Shown in pieces: positions 52,901-61,870 of a DNA stretch of 64,000 nucleotides. The notes beneath the pieces were generated by a model. The model had not been told where the DNA came from, searched no databases, and worked only from the letters and a program-made list of their open reading frames with translations. A program made the translations under genes and the position numbers. The first letter of the stretch is position 1. Each line of letters starts with the position of its first letter. The stretch covers positions 1 through 64,000 of the forward strand of contig NZ_CAJXIV010000006.1 in NCBI RefSeq assembly GCF_913054185.1. Direction: 5' to 3'. The stretch is from an uncultured Shimia sp. GTDB taxonomy: Bacteria > Pseudomonadota > Alphaproteobacteria > Rhodobacterales > Rhodobacteraceae.

Positions 52901-53519
52901 GAAGCAAGTTCAAAAAACCTTTCCATTCCGCGGCATCCGCATCCGGATCAGATTGTTGCTGCACATAACGGCCGGCCGTGTCGATCAGTACCGCGTCTTC
53001 GGTGAAAAACCAGTCACAGTTTCGGGTGCCGCCAATGCCTTTGAGATCATCAGAAAGATCGATGGGGAAATGCAGGCCGGATTGGCGCAGAGCGGTGGTT
53101 TTGCCCGTGCCAGGTGGACCAATGATCAGGTACCACGGCATGTCGCGCAGGAATTTGCGACCACCTAGTTTAGAGCGTTTGAGTTGATCCAGAATGCCCT
53201 GAAACTTTTCCTGCACTTCCGCGATGTTTTCTTCTCCTGGTGCGGAGACGGCTTCGGGGGCTGGGGTTGCAAGCTCGGCAACAAAGGCGCGGTTGGCGCG
53301 GGCGGCACGCAGTTGACGGATCAGCATGGAGACCAACCACAGGATGATGATCAGCCCGATCACAATCAGGCGTGTGGTGTCAGAGGCCAGAGGTGCGCTT
53401 TCCCCAAAACTGATCAAGGGGCCATAGAACCAGATCAGCAGGCAAAGCAGCACAATGCCAATGAGCGTCCAGAGTGTGCGGGAGAACAGGATGCCCAAGA
53501 TTTTTTTCAGAAACCCCAT
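49965..53519 (-). CDS. tssM: T6SS membrane complex protein TssM (IcmF)
   Basis: An 1184-aa IcmF. Two membrane helices at ~18-38 and ~50-70, the GTPase with Walker A GPPGTGKTT at 134-142 and DTAGRYVQQ Walker B-type segment, a third helix near 445 (ALAGTALLTVLLGTLFLFSFL), then the periplasmic domain ending FSGFTCPRGF. MGFLKK at 53519 is chosen; the longer frame overlaps tssL. TssM spans the inner membrane and reaches TssJ. Its C-terminal part aligns with the 818-aa hybrid at 44564. The gap to tssL is 4 bp. Confidence 0.94.
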   Translation of the reverse strand: MGFLKKILGILFSRTLWTLIGIVLLCLLIWFYGPLISFGESAPLASDTTRLIVIGLIIILWLVSMLIRQLRAARANRAFVAELATPAPEAVSAPGEENIAEVQEKFQGILDQLKRSKLGGRKFLRDMPWYLIIGPPGTGKTTALRQSGLHFPIDLSDDLKGIGGTRNCDWFFTEDAVLIDTAGRYVQQQSDPDADAAEWKGFLNLLQKHRGRRALNGVILTLSVLELFGDDASIREHGREIRKRLSELREELGMNLPVYLMITKTDLVQGFESYFGDLNSREREQVWGATLGTTERVDTLTVERESTVLQEALEDRLLSRMSDDLPLAARAEVFRFPSQMEQVANPLKVLIEAVFGESRYEDSPWLRGFYFTSATQEGSPVDQMLAGIAGSLGMAPPPPEHRAHGEKRSFFLRNMLTDLIFPEAGLGQFDPRAEERRRWIWRGALAGTALLTVLLGTLFLFSFLRYQSGLRDQERQLTSLSARLSNVAARQAPTDPLDLNLALEAANETALATTKVATSPLTALGPTAVPELAQVQRISYDHTLRNILEPRMVAMLEATMWRHSRDPEFLLGGLKSYQMLTGRAPYDVDFLGVWWQTVLPDYAPIDPFPTDESVDHQLAALERMAVEEVKIEADPALIATALKSICTIPLAVRAYRALRAEPSLAGLPDWIPAEQTGPKGTQVFSRLSEKTLRVGLPGAFTYKGFHEGVLPLLPEVAAQALLDRAVFAGGCAESAEANTNTLEKDILKLYYDDYVAQWDSFLRDIRLTPISDLNQARANLKDLSSVDSSLKRLLLSVVAETHLAYIAPEGDGGEAAKKAGLRAASKLGKIGKLVKSSSKIARKSGVGNSSSGGPAELPPGTPVSDHFAPIRGTVQEVDGVPPSLDDAVVALSALSNELQTVAASPDPQSALLARGGLPQLTGAIANEAAALPDPIDQWIAGIAGDAISVTRDAVLAQLNARWRADVLPFCQSATAGRYPFDQSSAIDVNTLDFSRLFGPGGLIDGFTNDNLGAYIDTAVRPWQWRADFGLDAELLKPFENARSMRDALFPGGAGPVVAFALEPKDLNGNASRVTLNVDGQVLSYFNAATRPMPMTWPGPDGTNMITLTFAPVDGSSELITSETGSWALLRLLRKGRLSKTALPEVFGLSLGAGGFSARYDLRANSVENPFDLQLFSGFTCPRGF

Positions 53520-53523
53520 GCTG

Positions 53524-54882
53524 TCAGACTTTCTTTTGCAAGATGATTTCGACGCGCCGGTTGCGGGCGCGGCCTTCTTTGGTGGCGTTGTCGGCAATCG
53601 GGTCGGCAGCGGCCTTGCCTTCGGAAGAGATCAGCGCCGCGGGCACGCCAGCAGCGATCAGCATGTCGGCAATCGTTTTGGCGCGGGCCTCGCTGAGGCC
53701 TTGATTGGATTGGAACGGGTTGCTGCGCTGCACAGGCACGCTGTCCGTGTGACCAACCACGCGGACCTGTCCAATAACTTCCTGATATTCGATGAGGACC
53801 TCGGCCATAGAGGCAACGAGGTCGTTGTATTCGCCGTTCAGGGTTGCCTTGGCTGAGCGAAAAACTTCTGGGCTGGTGGATTGCACGACGATCACCGCGA
53901 CGGCTACATCTTCGCGTCCCGTCAAGGCACGTGCGGTGTCCTTGGGGGCGGCCTCGGCGAAGAGTGGCAAAAGTTCCAGGAGCAGGGGTTCAGCCGCGAT
54001 CGGCAGCACGGGCTCTTCGACGGTTTCGATAATCGGACGGAAGATATCAGCGCGGTCAGGCGGGGGCAGGACCGAGGCCAAGGTATAGAGCTGTTCGCCT
54101 TTTGCCGACAGACGCATGCCCAGGCCAACATAGATCAGGGTGATAACCGCAATTCCAACCAGACCTATGGACCACAGCGGCACCACAAATCTCTTGGGTT
54201 CGTCAGAGGCCTCAACCCCTTGCCAGTTCGGCGCAAGCAGGGTGTCTTCGGCTTCTCGATCGCGCAATAGGCGGCCCAGTTGGCTGCGCATTTGGGTCAA
54301 TGCAGCTTCGCCGCTGCCGGAGACACGGTGCTTACCGCGAAACCCCAGTGAAAGGCAAAGAAACACCAGCTCCAGCAACTCGGGGTCCCGCTCCGGATAC
54401 CGGATCAGATCTTCGGCGAGGTCAAAGAAGCGCTCGCCCGCATCGACATTGCCGTAAAGTACTGCGACCAAAGGGTTTTGCGGCCAGCCAGAGCTCACCC
54501 CCCAAGGGGTGTTGAGCGCGACATCATCCAACAATGCAGCGACAAACCAAGCGCCCTGATCGGCGCGGGTCAACGGGACGCCAGCGGAGACCGCATTGTC
54601 ACGTGCATAGGTCAGGTTGTCCTGCAGGCGGCCGCGCAGCATGTCCGGGGCTTCTGGCGCGGTGGCACGTTCCAGTTCCGGTGCGAGTCCCAGAAGCGGG
54701 GCGTAGGCTTTGACAAAAGGGTTGTCGTTGGCGCGGCTGTCGCGCAAGCGGGCTTCAAGGCCAGGGCCGGTTGCACGCGGCTGTGACTGTGCTGCTTGGT
54801 CGGGGTGCGAGCTGCGCCGAACGGGTCGCACTCTTGTGCGGCCAGCGTCGTTTTCCAGTCCAAAGGGATCATCACCATTCAT
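53524..54882 (-). CDS. tssL: T6SS membrane complex protein TssL with C-terminal OmpA domain
   Basis: A 452-aa TssL: cytosolic DotU domain (ARDNAVSAGVPLTRADQGAWFVAALLDDVALNTPWG in part, YPERDPELLELVFLCLSLGFRGKHRV), one membrane helix near 230-250 (LWSIGLVGIAVITLIYVGLGM), and an OmpA/MotB-type peptidoglycan-binding domain (VVGHTDSVPVQRSN, RARNRRVEIIL). This is the extended, evolved TssL that binds the wall itself. It forms the membrane complex with TssM and TssJ. It is preceded by tssK with a 4-bp gap. Confidence 0.93.
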   Translation of the reverse strand: MNGDDPFGLENDAGRTRVRPVRRSSHPDQAAQSQPRATGPGLEARLRDSRANDNPFVKAYAPLLGLAPELERATAPEAPDMLRGRLQDNLTYARDNAVSAGVPLTRADQGAWFVAALLDDVALNTPWGVSSGWPQNPLVAVLYGNVDAGERFFDLAEDLIRYPERDPELLELVFLCLSLGFRGKHRVSGSGEAALTQMRSQLGRLLRDREAEDTLLAPNWQGVEASDEPKRFVVPLWSIGLVGIAVITLIYVGLGMRLSAKGEQLYTLASVLPPPDRADIFRPIIETVEEPVLPIAAEPLLLELLPLFAEAAPKDTARALTGREDVAVAVIVVQSTSPEVFRSAKATLNGEYNDLVASMAEVLIEYQEVIGQVRVVGHTDSVPVQRSNPFQSNQGLSEARAKTIADMLIAAGVPAALISSEGKAAADPIADNATKEGRARNRRVEIILQKKV

Positions 54883-54886
54883 AAGA

Positions 54887-56221
54887 TCACCGGTTCACCG
54901 CGTAACAATCAATTTCAGGCTCTTTCTCCAGTTGCCCAGCAACACCCAAAACAAACCCTGGAGCTTCGGCCAAAGATGCGAAGTGCTCTGAGGTGCGATC
55001 AAGCTCAAGGCAGAGGCGTTCGCCGTCATAGGGGATTTCGCGGGGTTGGCTGTTGAGCGGTTTGAGCGGGATACCGGTTAATTTGGAGGTCCAGAGTTTG
55101 TCAAAGTCATCCGCTGCACCAACCGTGGCCTGATCGACAAATATCTTGCGCAGAAGCGCATCTGAGATGTCGCCGCCGATGCGCAGCACAATTCGATTTT
55201 TCTTCAACAAGGCGGGATTGTCGATGCGCACTGTCCATATGTTGTCGGAGTGGCGGCTGACTTTAAGTGGCCGTGCTTTGGGTTCGACATGCTGAAGGCT
55301 CAAAACAAAGGAACGTAGGGTTTCGGCCAGATCGGTAAAGGACGGCTGCGGATCAAGGTGTTGATAGGGGGGGATCTCGCCAAGACGGCGGGAGGAGGCC
55401 GCATAGGTGGCCAGTTGTCCAGCAATACCAGAGAGCTCGAGGAAAAGCTGGGAGGGGTGGACATTGTTCTGTTCGGCCAAATGCGCAAGGCGCTGCCGGG
55501 CACGATTGGCGGCTTCGAGAATTAGGAGGTTTTCCATCGAGGCACCGGAGCCGCCAAGCACCATCGAGCCATGGGCTTCGCTTACACGATCCAGCCCAGT
55601 GACCAACTCCTTGAGCAGTTGGGAATACCAATCGACCGCCTCAATACGAACCGCCGGCGCAAGGAACAGCGGATCAAACGCCACGGCGCCTTCAGCGGTG
55701 AGCCCGTCGATGCGGGCAATTGGCAGCGTGGTGTAACCGGTGGTTTCCTCCCCCGGAAGGATCAGGCGCGGCGCTGTGCGAGCGACCTCAATATCAGACG
55801 GTTCCGCACCATTTCGCACGGCGTCTCGGGCGGTGATCATGGTGCCGCGCCAGCGCATGCCGGAGGGCTCTGCATGGGCCGGATCCATATCATTTGCGCC
55901 AGCCGCCTCGGCTGGCAGGGCGAGATGCACCAACCCCGAAACCGTGTCGGCGCTGACGCGCACAGGCGCGATCTGACTGGTGTGATGGGGCGCGGACAGA
56001 AAGGTGCCATCAGGCAAGATGCCGTCAGCCTCCAGCAGGGCGATCTGCCCGGCCTCGGCAGCCACCGGATCCAGTTGCAGAGCCACGAAGCCTGCGGATT
56101 GCAGAGGCGCGGCGTCCACCGCGCGCCGCACCAGCCATTCTGTGTGGCGGTCTTGCTGCTGAAAATGTTGGGTGCGCAGAAACAGCCCTTCGGACCAGAC
56201 AACCCTATTTCTGTCAGTCAT
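54887..56221 (-). CDS. tssK: T6SS baseplate protein TssK
   Basis: A 444-aa TssK: VVWSEGLFLRTQHFQQQDRHTEWLVRRAVDAA is the family start (in part), followed by LLEADGILPDGTFLSAP and the C-terminal domain ending EIDCYAVNR. TssK links the baseplate to the membrane complex. It lies between tssJ and tssL, a common T6SS order. Confidence 0.93.
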   Translation of the reverse strand: MTDRNRVVWSEGLFLRTQHFQQQDRHTEWLVRRAVDAAPLQSAGFVALQLDPVAAEAGQIALLEADGILPDGTFLSAPHHTSQIAPVRVSADTVSGLVHLALPAEAAGANDMDPAHAEPSGMRWRGTMITARDAVRNGAEPSDIEVARTAPRLILPGEETTGYTTLPIARIDGLTAEGAVAFDPLFLAPAVRIEAVDWYSQLLKELVTGLDRVSEAHGSMVLGGSGASMENLLILEAANRARQRLAHLAEQNNVHPSQLFLELSGIAGQLATYAASSRRLGEIPPYQHLDPQPSFTDLAETLRSFVLSLQHVEPKARPLKVSRHSDNIWTVRIDNPALLKKNRIVLRIGGDISDALLRKIFVDQATVGAADDFDKLWTSKLTGIPLKPLNSQPREIPYDGERLCLELDRTSEHFASLAEAPGFVLGVAGQLEKEPEIDCYAVNR

Positions 56222-56232
56222 TCACGTGTCCT

Positions 56233-56685
56233 TTACACTGAAGTCAAAGAAATGCCGCCGGGGCCGACATTGATCAGGACACCCTGATTGCCGGACGGAG
56301 CGTTGATTTTGGTGCGCACAGTTTTGCCTGTCGGGTCCCGAAAACCGCCGGTCACGCCAATCACAGCGGTGCCGGGCTGGATCGCAATCACTTTTTCACC
56401 GGATCCGCCCGGGGCGAGAGTGATCTGATCGGTCCTGAGCAGTTCAGAGCCAAGCGCGGCTGACGGGTTTTGCAGAGCAAAGGCATCTGCGCTGTCAAAA
56501 TTGCCGGAGCTTGACATTTGTAGGATCGAAATGGTGACTGGGCGATCGCTGCCATCGGGGCCGGGGTTCATACCGGCTTGAGCCTGAGCCGCAACGGTTA
56601 GGGTGGCGGCACCGCCGCCCATACATGCCGTCAGAATAAATCCGGCAGAGCCGGTGATCAGAAAACTGCGTCTTGAAAAAGTCAT
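56233..56685 (-). CDS. tssJ: T6SS outer-membrane lipoprotein TssJ
   Basis: A 150-aa lipoprotein: signal with twin Arg and a lipobox (FSRRSFLITGSAGFILTAC, Cys21), then a beta-sandwich domain with ATLTVAAQAQAGMNPGPDG and a SRPVTISILQM-like strand. GGGAG precedes the chosen start at 56685; the longer frame runs into tagH. The two adjacent Arg may mean Tat export, which is unusual for TssJ. Presence of TssJ sets this system apart from Agrobacterium-type T6SS. Confidence 0.85.
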   Translation of the reverse strand: MTFSRRSFLITGSAGFILTACMGGGAATLTVAAQAQAGMNPGPDGSDRPVTISILQMSSSGNFDSADAFALQNPSAALGSELLRTDQITLAPGGSGEKVIAIQPGTAVIGVTGGFRDPTGKTVRTKINAPSGNQGVLINVGPGGISLTSV

Positions 56686-56686
56686 G

Positions 56687-58216
56687 TCACGATCTCCCTT
56701 GGTTTTCATATGCGTCTCTAAAATCCGCGCCAACTTCGCCGAGAAAGCGCTCTTCTGCGGCGCGGGCGATTTCGCCATAACGCTCAACATAGAGCTGCCA
56801 CATCTTGGCGCTTGAGCCGCCGGCGAGCAGCTTTTCCATCAGGCCAGCGTCCTGCATCTCGCGCTCGATTTCGGCGGGATCAAAGCTGTCGATCATGCGG
56901 CGGAGGGCGGTTTGCAACGCAGTCCATGTGCGCACCTGATGGTCGTTCAAGTCGCGGAACGCCCAATTCACAGCGTCTTCAGGCGCAAGGTACCCTTCGC
57001 CGCGAGGTTGCAGTAGGGCGGCCAACCCCTCATCTGTGGTGGCCAAAAATTTCAACGGATTCACATTGGCGCTGGCGATGATGGTTTGAGCCACGCGCAC
57101 GCGGTTTTTCTCCTCCGCACGGGTGCGCAGGAGAGCCATAACCCCTTCGACCAACGCACGCAGACAACGCCCGATGCGTTCCATTTCCTCCTCGGAGTCC
57201 GCGGGTGGCACATGTGCAGGGTCCAATCCCATGCCGCGAAAAAATGCGGCGCGCAGCGCGGCTTCTTTTGCTGTGGGAGCAGACGGTGTTTGTGTCGCGG
57301 TGGGCTGATGGTTGATGGTTTCAGGCAAGGCGTTTTGTGCCTGTTGCCTCTCTGGTTCGGGTGTTGGCGCTACTGACTGAGCCGTTTCCAGATCCCGCAC
57401 CGGTGGTGCGCTTTGCGCCACCGCTTCACCGCTGAGCCCAAAAGGATCGCTTGGCGGCGGTGGGGCTGCAGCCAGAGGAGGCTGGCTCTCACTGCTTCTT
57501 TGGGGGGCGCCACGGGTTCGGCTGCGGCCTGTATCGGCGGTGACGTCAGGCTGCCAGAAATCGTTGTCGACGGGGGCGTCGGGTTTGCCAACCGGAGCAT
57601 CACTGAAGTAGCTGCCAAATCCCTCGTTGTTGCTTGGGTCCGCCTGTGGGTCCGGCGGAGTTGCACGCGCGGCTCCGCGCAAATCGAGATCAAAGGGGTC
57701 GTCCTGATCCAGTGGTCTCGGCGGGCGGTCCTCTTCTTGTACTTGACCTTCGTCGCGATTGTCCTCTCGCAGGCCAAAGGGATCAGGCAAGCTGTCCGGA
57801 CGTTTCTTGGGGGGAGGCGCGGCCTCTTCGGCGCCAAACTCAAAGGAAAACACGCCCGCTCCAGATCGGCGAGGCTGTGTTTCCCCTTGCGTCTTGCGCA
57901 CCGTAACCTCTTCGATCCGCAGAACAAAATCGCCTAGGCGCAGACGCATGCCCGCGTCAATGGGCACGGAGTTTCCAGCGCCCACCGGATTGGCAGCATT
58001 GTCGACATAAAGCCCGCCAGAGGAGGCGTCGGTGACAATTATGCGTCCGCTTTCCTCGGTGATAATGGCGTGGCTGCGCGAGACAAATTGGTCAGGATCA
58101 TCAATTTGCCAATCCGCATCCGCACCTCGGCCTATTACCAAGCGACCGCCGCCGAATTCTTTTTCGGAGACCAATTGAGGGTGAGGGGCGTTTTCAAGAA
58201 CAAACCTAAGTGTCAT
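56687..58216 (-). CDS. tagH: T6SS FHA-domain protein (TagH/Fha)
   Basis: A 509-aa protein: N-terminal FHA domain at ~1-105 (LVIGRGADADWQIDD, VSRSHAII with the phospho-Thr-binding Ser/Arg, LYVDNAANPVG), a long Pro/Asp/Gln-rich disordered linker at ~110-310 and a C-terminal TagH domain at ~315-509 (AALRAAFFRGMGLDPAH, LLAGGSSAKMWQLYVERYGEIARAAEERF). FHA proteins read phosphorylation by PpkA and trigger assembly in other systems; a kinase is not in the window but the opposing phosphatase is at 42935. The stop lies 1 bp before tssJ and the start overlaps the tssG stop by 4 bp. Confidence 0.9.
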   Translation of the reverse strand: MTLRFVLENAPHPQLVSEKEFGGGRLVIGRGADADWQIDDPDQFVSRSHAIITEESGRIIVTDASSGGLYVDNAANPVGAGNSVPIDAGMRLRLGDFVLRIEEVTVRKTQGETQPRRSGAGVFSFEFGAEEAAPPPKKRPDSLPDPFGLREDNRDEGQVQEEDRPPRPLDQDDPFDLDLRGAARATPPDPQADPSNNEGFGSYFSDAPVGKPDAPVDNDFWQPDVTADTGRSRTRGAPQRSSESQPPLAAAPPPPSDPFGLSGEAVAQSAPPVRDLETAQSVAPTPEPERQQAQNALPETINHQPTATQTPSAPTAKEAALRAAFFRGMGLDPAHVPPADSEEEMERIGRCLRALVEGVMALLRTRAEEKNRVRVAQTIIASANVNPLKFLATTDEGLAALLQPRGEGYLAPEDAVNWAFRDLNDHQVRTWTALQTALRRMIDSFDPAEIEREMQDAGLMEKLLAGGSSAKMWQLYVERYGEIARAAEERFLGEVGADFRDAYENQGRS

Positions 58217-59280
58217 CCGGCCAGTCTCCTTGACGCGCTGTTGGCTGGGGCGGGGCGGTCAGCGAGATCGCTGAAAGCGAGGTCTTCGGCGCCCTTTGTG
58301 GAATCCGGTGCGAGCCAACTGGTGCGGCCAAGTTGGCTGTTCCCCAATTGAGCGGCTGGTACTTCGCCTGCGGCCAAGACAAGCCGCAGCGAAAAGACGG
58401 TTTCGCGCCCCGCAGCAAAGAGGACCGCATGATGCAGACGTTCCCAGGTCACGGCGCTCTCAAGAAACTGCGTAAACTGTGCTTGCGTGAGTGGCCCTAG
58501 ACGGATTTCCGCCTGATCTGCCCGATCAAAGAAACGGGCCCCCATAACCGCCGCGGTACCAAGACCAGCATGCGCCTGTCCTAGCCGCGATTGCAAATGT
58601 TGCGGAATGTCGACCCAACGGCCTGTAAATTCCTCAAGCGACACGGGCACGCCAACCACAGTTTCAAGAAAGGCTGTGAGCCGTTCCGGGCTACGGGCCT
58701 GCAAAGCAAGCGACGTGGCATGTCGCAGTTTTGCGCCTTCAAGATGGTGATCAGGGCTGACCGTGCCGGGCAATCCCTGACCCGCGAGGGAGCGCATCAG
58801 AGCGGTGACTCGACCGCCGTCGCCAAAGGCCACATGGATGTCTGCACGAGCATCCGCCCAGGCCCGCCAATACAGCGCAATCACCCGATGCTGCAGCATA
58901 TTGGTAAAATCAAGGAAGGCCTTATCCGCAGAGGCGCCTTCGCCTTCGCCAGCAAACCAGCGATTGGACATACGGGCCATGATCCATCGGGTCAGGTGCA
59001 GGGGCATCGGGCCCTCGGGGCCAATCAGCCCAATGACATTGGTGTCGATCCGGGTAGGGGTGGTATCTGACCCTGGAGTGAACGCGTCGACATCGCTGGC
59101 CGCAAAACTCATGCGCGGCAACTGTCCTAGCCGCGCAGGTTCTTTGGCGGCGTCGCCCGCGCGTCCAAAACGTGCCTCTTCGGTTTCGAGCTGTCGTAAT
59201 AGCTCGAAGAAATCCATGCTACCTATGTGGTTGGCCTGCGCGTCTAAATCAGCGCGCGTGTGCCCGGCGTCATCGGCCAT
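58213..59280 (-). CDS. tssG: T6SS baseplate protein TssG
   Basis: A 355-aa TssG (MDFFELLRQLETEEARFGRAG, IGPEGPMPLHLTRWIM, LLQHRVIALYWRAWADAR-like stretch, LGTAAVMGARFFDRADQAEIRLGPL). The start at 59280 has a strong GGAGGTG site and means a 37-bp overlap with the end of tssF, an unusually long coupling overlap. TssG works with TssF, TssE and TssK in the baseplate. Confidence 0.9.
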   Translation of the reverse strand: MADDAGHTRADLDAQANHIGSMDFFELLRQLETEEARFGRAGDAAKEPARLGQLPRMSFAASDVDAFTPGSDTTPTRIDTNVIGLIGPEGPMPLHLTRWIMARMSNRWFAGEGEGASADKAFLDFTNMLQHRVIALYWRAWADARADIHVAFGDGGRVTALMRSLAGQGLPGTVSPDHHLEGAKLRHATSLALQARSPERLTAFLETVVGVPVSLEEFTGRWVDIPQHLQSRLGQAHAGLGTAAVMGARFFDRADQAEIRLGPLTQAQFTQFLESAVTWERLHHAVLFAAGRETVFSLRLVLAAGEVPAAQLGNSQLGRTSWLAPDSTKGAEDLAFSDLADRPAPANSASRRLAG

Positions 59281-61124
59281 GTCACCTCCGTCTGATCTTG
59301 GGAAAGTCGCGTGCGGGTGCGCACAAAGGAATTGATGCCGGTGTGACGCGCAAACAGCTGTGCCAGTAAGGCGGACAGCAGCAGGCGGGAGCCACCGGAG
59401 AGCACGCCCGCGTCGACCTCCAGCGTGATATCGGTGCCGTGCCCAAAACAAATTGGGCCAGGGCGGCCGATGCGTTCAATCAACCGTTCTGACGTGACCC
59501 GGGTGATCGATTGGCCGTGGCGTGCCAGCTTGGGATCGCCGCGACCGGCATAAAGCTGAATGAGCGCGCGCAGGGGTTCGGCGTTTTTTTCATCCGCAGC
59601 CAGAGAGATGTGGTTCAGCGAGAGTTGCGAGATCCAGCGCCATGTCAGATCGTCCATTCGCTCCTCTCCGCCCACGCCCGAGGGAAGGGACGCGCGCAGA
59701 GAGGGGCGGGGGCGCCGCATCGGGCGCAACAGTGTAACACCGGTCACAGGATCGCCGGTTTCGACGCTCAGACGGGGGGTGTCATCCAGTATGGGCAGAT
59801 CGCGGTTGGTGCAAAGTGCCCGAATATCCACGCGGCGCACGGGTTTTACACCCTTGCGGTGCGCCGGGATAGCGACGGAAACGTAGAGATCGTCTCCGGT
59901 ATAGCTTGAACGTGTCTGACCGCGGCGGAGTTCGTCTGTGTTGGGGCGACGGGGACGACGTTCGGCGGCATAAACATGGCCGCTGTCAGCTTGTTGTTCG
60001 ACCGAAAACAGCGGGGTTATCTGGGCCTGCGGGCCTTGGATCTCGCCGTCCTCCACGCGCATCAGCCGATAAATCTCATAATCCCACGCGCGGGTGCGGT
60101 CAGCGTGTACGATGTGGCTGGAGCGGTGGGTTTTGAGGTCCACCAGATTGCACTCGTGTTCAAAAAGGTTGACCAAGGGGGTAGCAAACAGGTGGAAATC
60201 GCTGGCCTTGATCTCGGCCAGGGAAGGATCGGATCGGCGCAGCAGAACAATCAGTTCCAGCTTGCGCTTTGACGTTTTACGAACGGCGGAAGCCAGGTTC
60301 GTCAGGCGCGCCGCATAGAACCGCTCGGGCATCAGAAAATACTCCCGCAACAGGCGGTATCCTTCGAAAGAAGACCGTACTCGAGGCAGCAATGCTTCGC
60401 CGTCGGAAATGCCGATCATTTGCGGGGTGGTCGCCTCAACAAAGGGGGCGGTTTTGGCATCGGACGGGCGGGCCAACACGGGGCCGCCAAAACCGAAGAA
60501 AGCATCAAACAATGCGCCACCTCGGCCGCTGGCACCATAATAGATATCCAGCTGATCCAGCGAGAGTTCAGAGAGGCTTCCGGCACCGCGGCGTTCCAGA
60601 GTGATGCGAATGCCAGCTTCATGATCACGCAACAGGGAGTCCGAGACGCCCGCCTGCGCGAGCGCACCACGGTCTTGCAAAAACTCGGCGTCGGCAATCT
60701 TAATGGGCCACAGATGCACTGCCTGGCTGCTGGTATAGGTGGCACGGGTTTGCAGGCCTTCGCGCAGAGACGCGATGAAACGCGTGCCACGTGCCATTAC
60801 ATGGCCATCGACCATGCGATCCACTTGCGGGCCGGGCTCAATTGTCGCCACCGTCATAGCAGGTGCCGGACCCGCAAGATCAGGATAAAGCGCATCGAGA
60901 AGGTTGCGCACGTAACGCGAGCTTTCCCCATCCACCTTAAGCCGGGTGCGCGCCGAGAGATAAGCCACCCCTTCGAGCAGGCGTTCGACGTAGGGATCAG
61001 GGCAAGGCACTGAATCGATGGAAAGATTGCCGGCAACATTGGGATGCAGAGTGGCAAACTCCTTGGCCAGAGACCGGATGTGGCCCAGTTCTTCTTCGTA
61101 GTACTCAAGGAAGGCCTGATCCAT
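59244..61124 (-). CDS. tssF: T6SS baseplate protein TssF
   Basis: A 626-aa TssF: DQAFLEYYEEELGHIRSLAKEFATLHP, CPDPYVERLLEGVAYLSARTRLKVDGE and the C-terminal VLSGGSRLLLSALLAQLFARHTGINSF are family signatures (in part). Length is normal for the family. The start overlaps the tssE stop by one base. It forms the wedge part of the baseplate with TssG. Confidence 0.93.
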   Translation of the reverse strand: MDQAFLEYYEEELGHIRSLAKEFATLHPNVAGNLSIDSVPCPDPYVERLLEGVAYLSARTRLKVDGESSRYVRNLLDALYPDLAGPAPAMTVATIEPGPQVDRMVDGHVMARGTRFIASLREGLQTRATYTSSQAVHLWPIKIADAEFLQDRGALAQAGVSDSLLRDHEAGIRITLERRGAGSLSELSLDQLDIYYGASGRGGALFDAFFGFGGPVLARPSDAKTAPFVEATTPQMIGISDGEALLPRVRSSFEGYRLLREYFLMPERFYAARLTNLASAVRKTSKRKLELIVLLRRSDPSLAEIKASDFHLFATPLVNLFEHECNLVDLKTHRSSHIVHADRTRAWDYEIYRLMRVEDGEIQGPQAQITPLFSVEQQADSGHVYAAERRPRRPNTDELRRGQTRSSYTGDDLYVSVAIPAHRKGVKPVRRVDIRALCTNRDLPILDDTPRLSVETGDPVTGVTLLRPMRRPRPSLRASLPSGVGGEERMDDLTWRWISQLSLNHISLAADEKNAEPLRALIQLYAGRGDPKLARHGQSITRVTSERLIERIGRPGPICFGHGTDITLEVDAGVLSGGSRLLLSALLAQLFARHTGINSFVRTRTRLSQDQTEVTWPMTPGTRALI

Positions 61125-61849
61125 CAGTTGCCCTCCAGTTCGGTTGTGGCCTTGCCGCTGTCCAGATCAATGGCCGTTGATAGGCGCAGCCGTTCCGGTG
61201 CGGGCGACATCATCAACAACCCGTCAATTTCGATGCGCATACCGGATTTGCTACCCACTTTGACCTTCACGCGCAGGCTGTCAGGACGTAGACGGGGTTC
61301 AAAAACCGTGAGCACCTCGCGCAGTTCGCGGGCCAGAAGATCGGTATCAAAGTCGCTCCCAAGTTTGCCAGAAAAAGACGGCACGCCATAATTCACGACA
61401 GAGCGGCGCACCTCAGGAAAAGCTTCCAGAACGTGCGACGGACTGTCGTAATTGCGTGCTTCTTTCTCTGTGAACAAATAGTCGGCCTCCAACCTTTCAA
61501 TATTAAAGAGCATCTCAATGTCGCGCCGCACAGCTTCGCGCAGCACTTCGGGGGTCACCACCACACCGCCATCCTGTAACCGTCTAAGTGCCGCTCGACG
61601 CGACAACAGTCGGTGTGCGAGGGCGCGGCCGTCGTCATCCAGATCCGGATGTGCGGCAATAGCGCGGGCTTCCCCTGCGATCACAGTGTCCACAGCGGCC
61701 TCGTCGCTTTTGAGCACGCGAGACAACTCTTTGCGCAACCCCTGGGTTTCGGCCAAAAGGCCCGGCAAATCATCGATAAGCCTGTCCCACAGCGAAGGCT
61801 GCACGGCCTCCTGCAAAGCTGCAGGAGGGCTGTCGTGATCAGCGACCAT
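61124..61849 (-). CDS. tssE: T6SS baseplate protein TssE (gp25-like), long form
   Basis: A 241-aa TssE: QPSLWDRLIDDLPG at the N terminus, RRDIEMLFNIERLEADYLF and FPEVRRSVVNYGVPSFSG in the gp25-like core, then LRVKVKVGSKSGMRIEIDGLL. It is longer than the ~140-180 aa usual for the family; the extra ~60 residues are in the N-terminal third. It nucleates sheath polymerisation on the baseplate (established). Confidence 0.9.
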   Translation of the reverse strand: MVADHDSPPAALQEAVQPSLWDRLIDDLPGLLAETQGLRKELSRVLKSDEAAVDTVIAGEARAIAAHPDLDDDGRALAHRLLSRRAALRRLQDGGVVVTPEVLREAVRRDIEMLFNIERLEADYLFTEKEARNYDSPSHVLEAFPEVRRSVVNYGVPSFSGKLGSDFDTDLLARELREVLTVFEPRLRPDSLRVKVKVGSKSGMRIEIDGLLMMSPAPERLRLSTAIDLDSGKATTELEGN

Positions 61850-61870
61850 TGGATACGTCCTGCGTCAGAG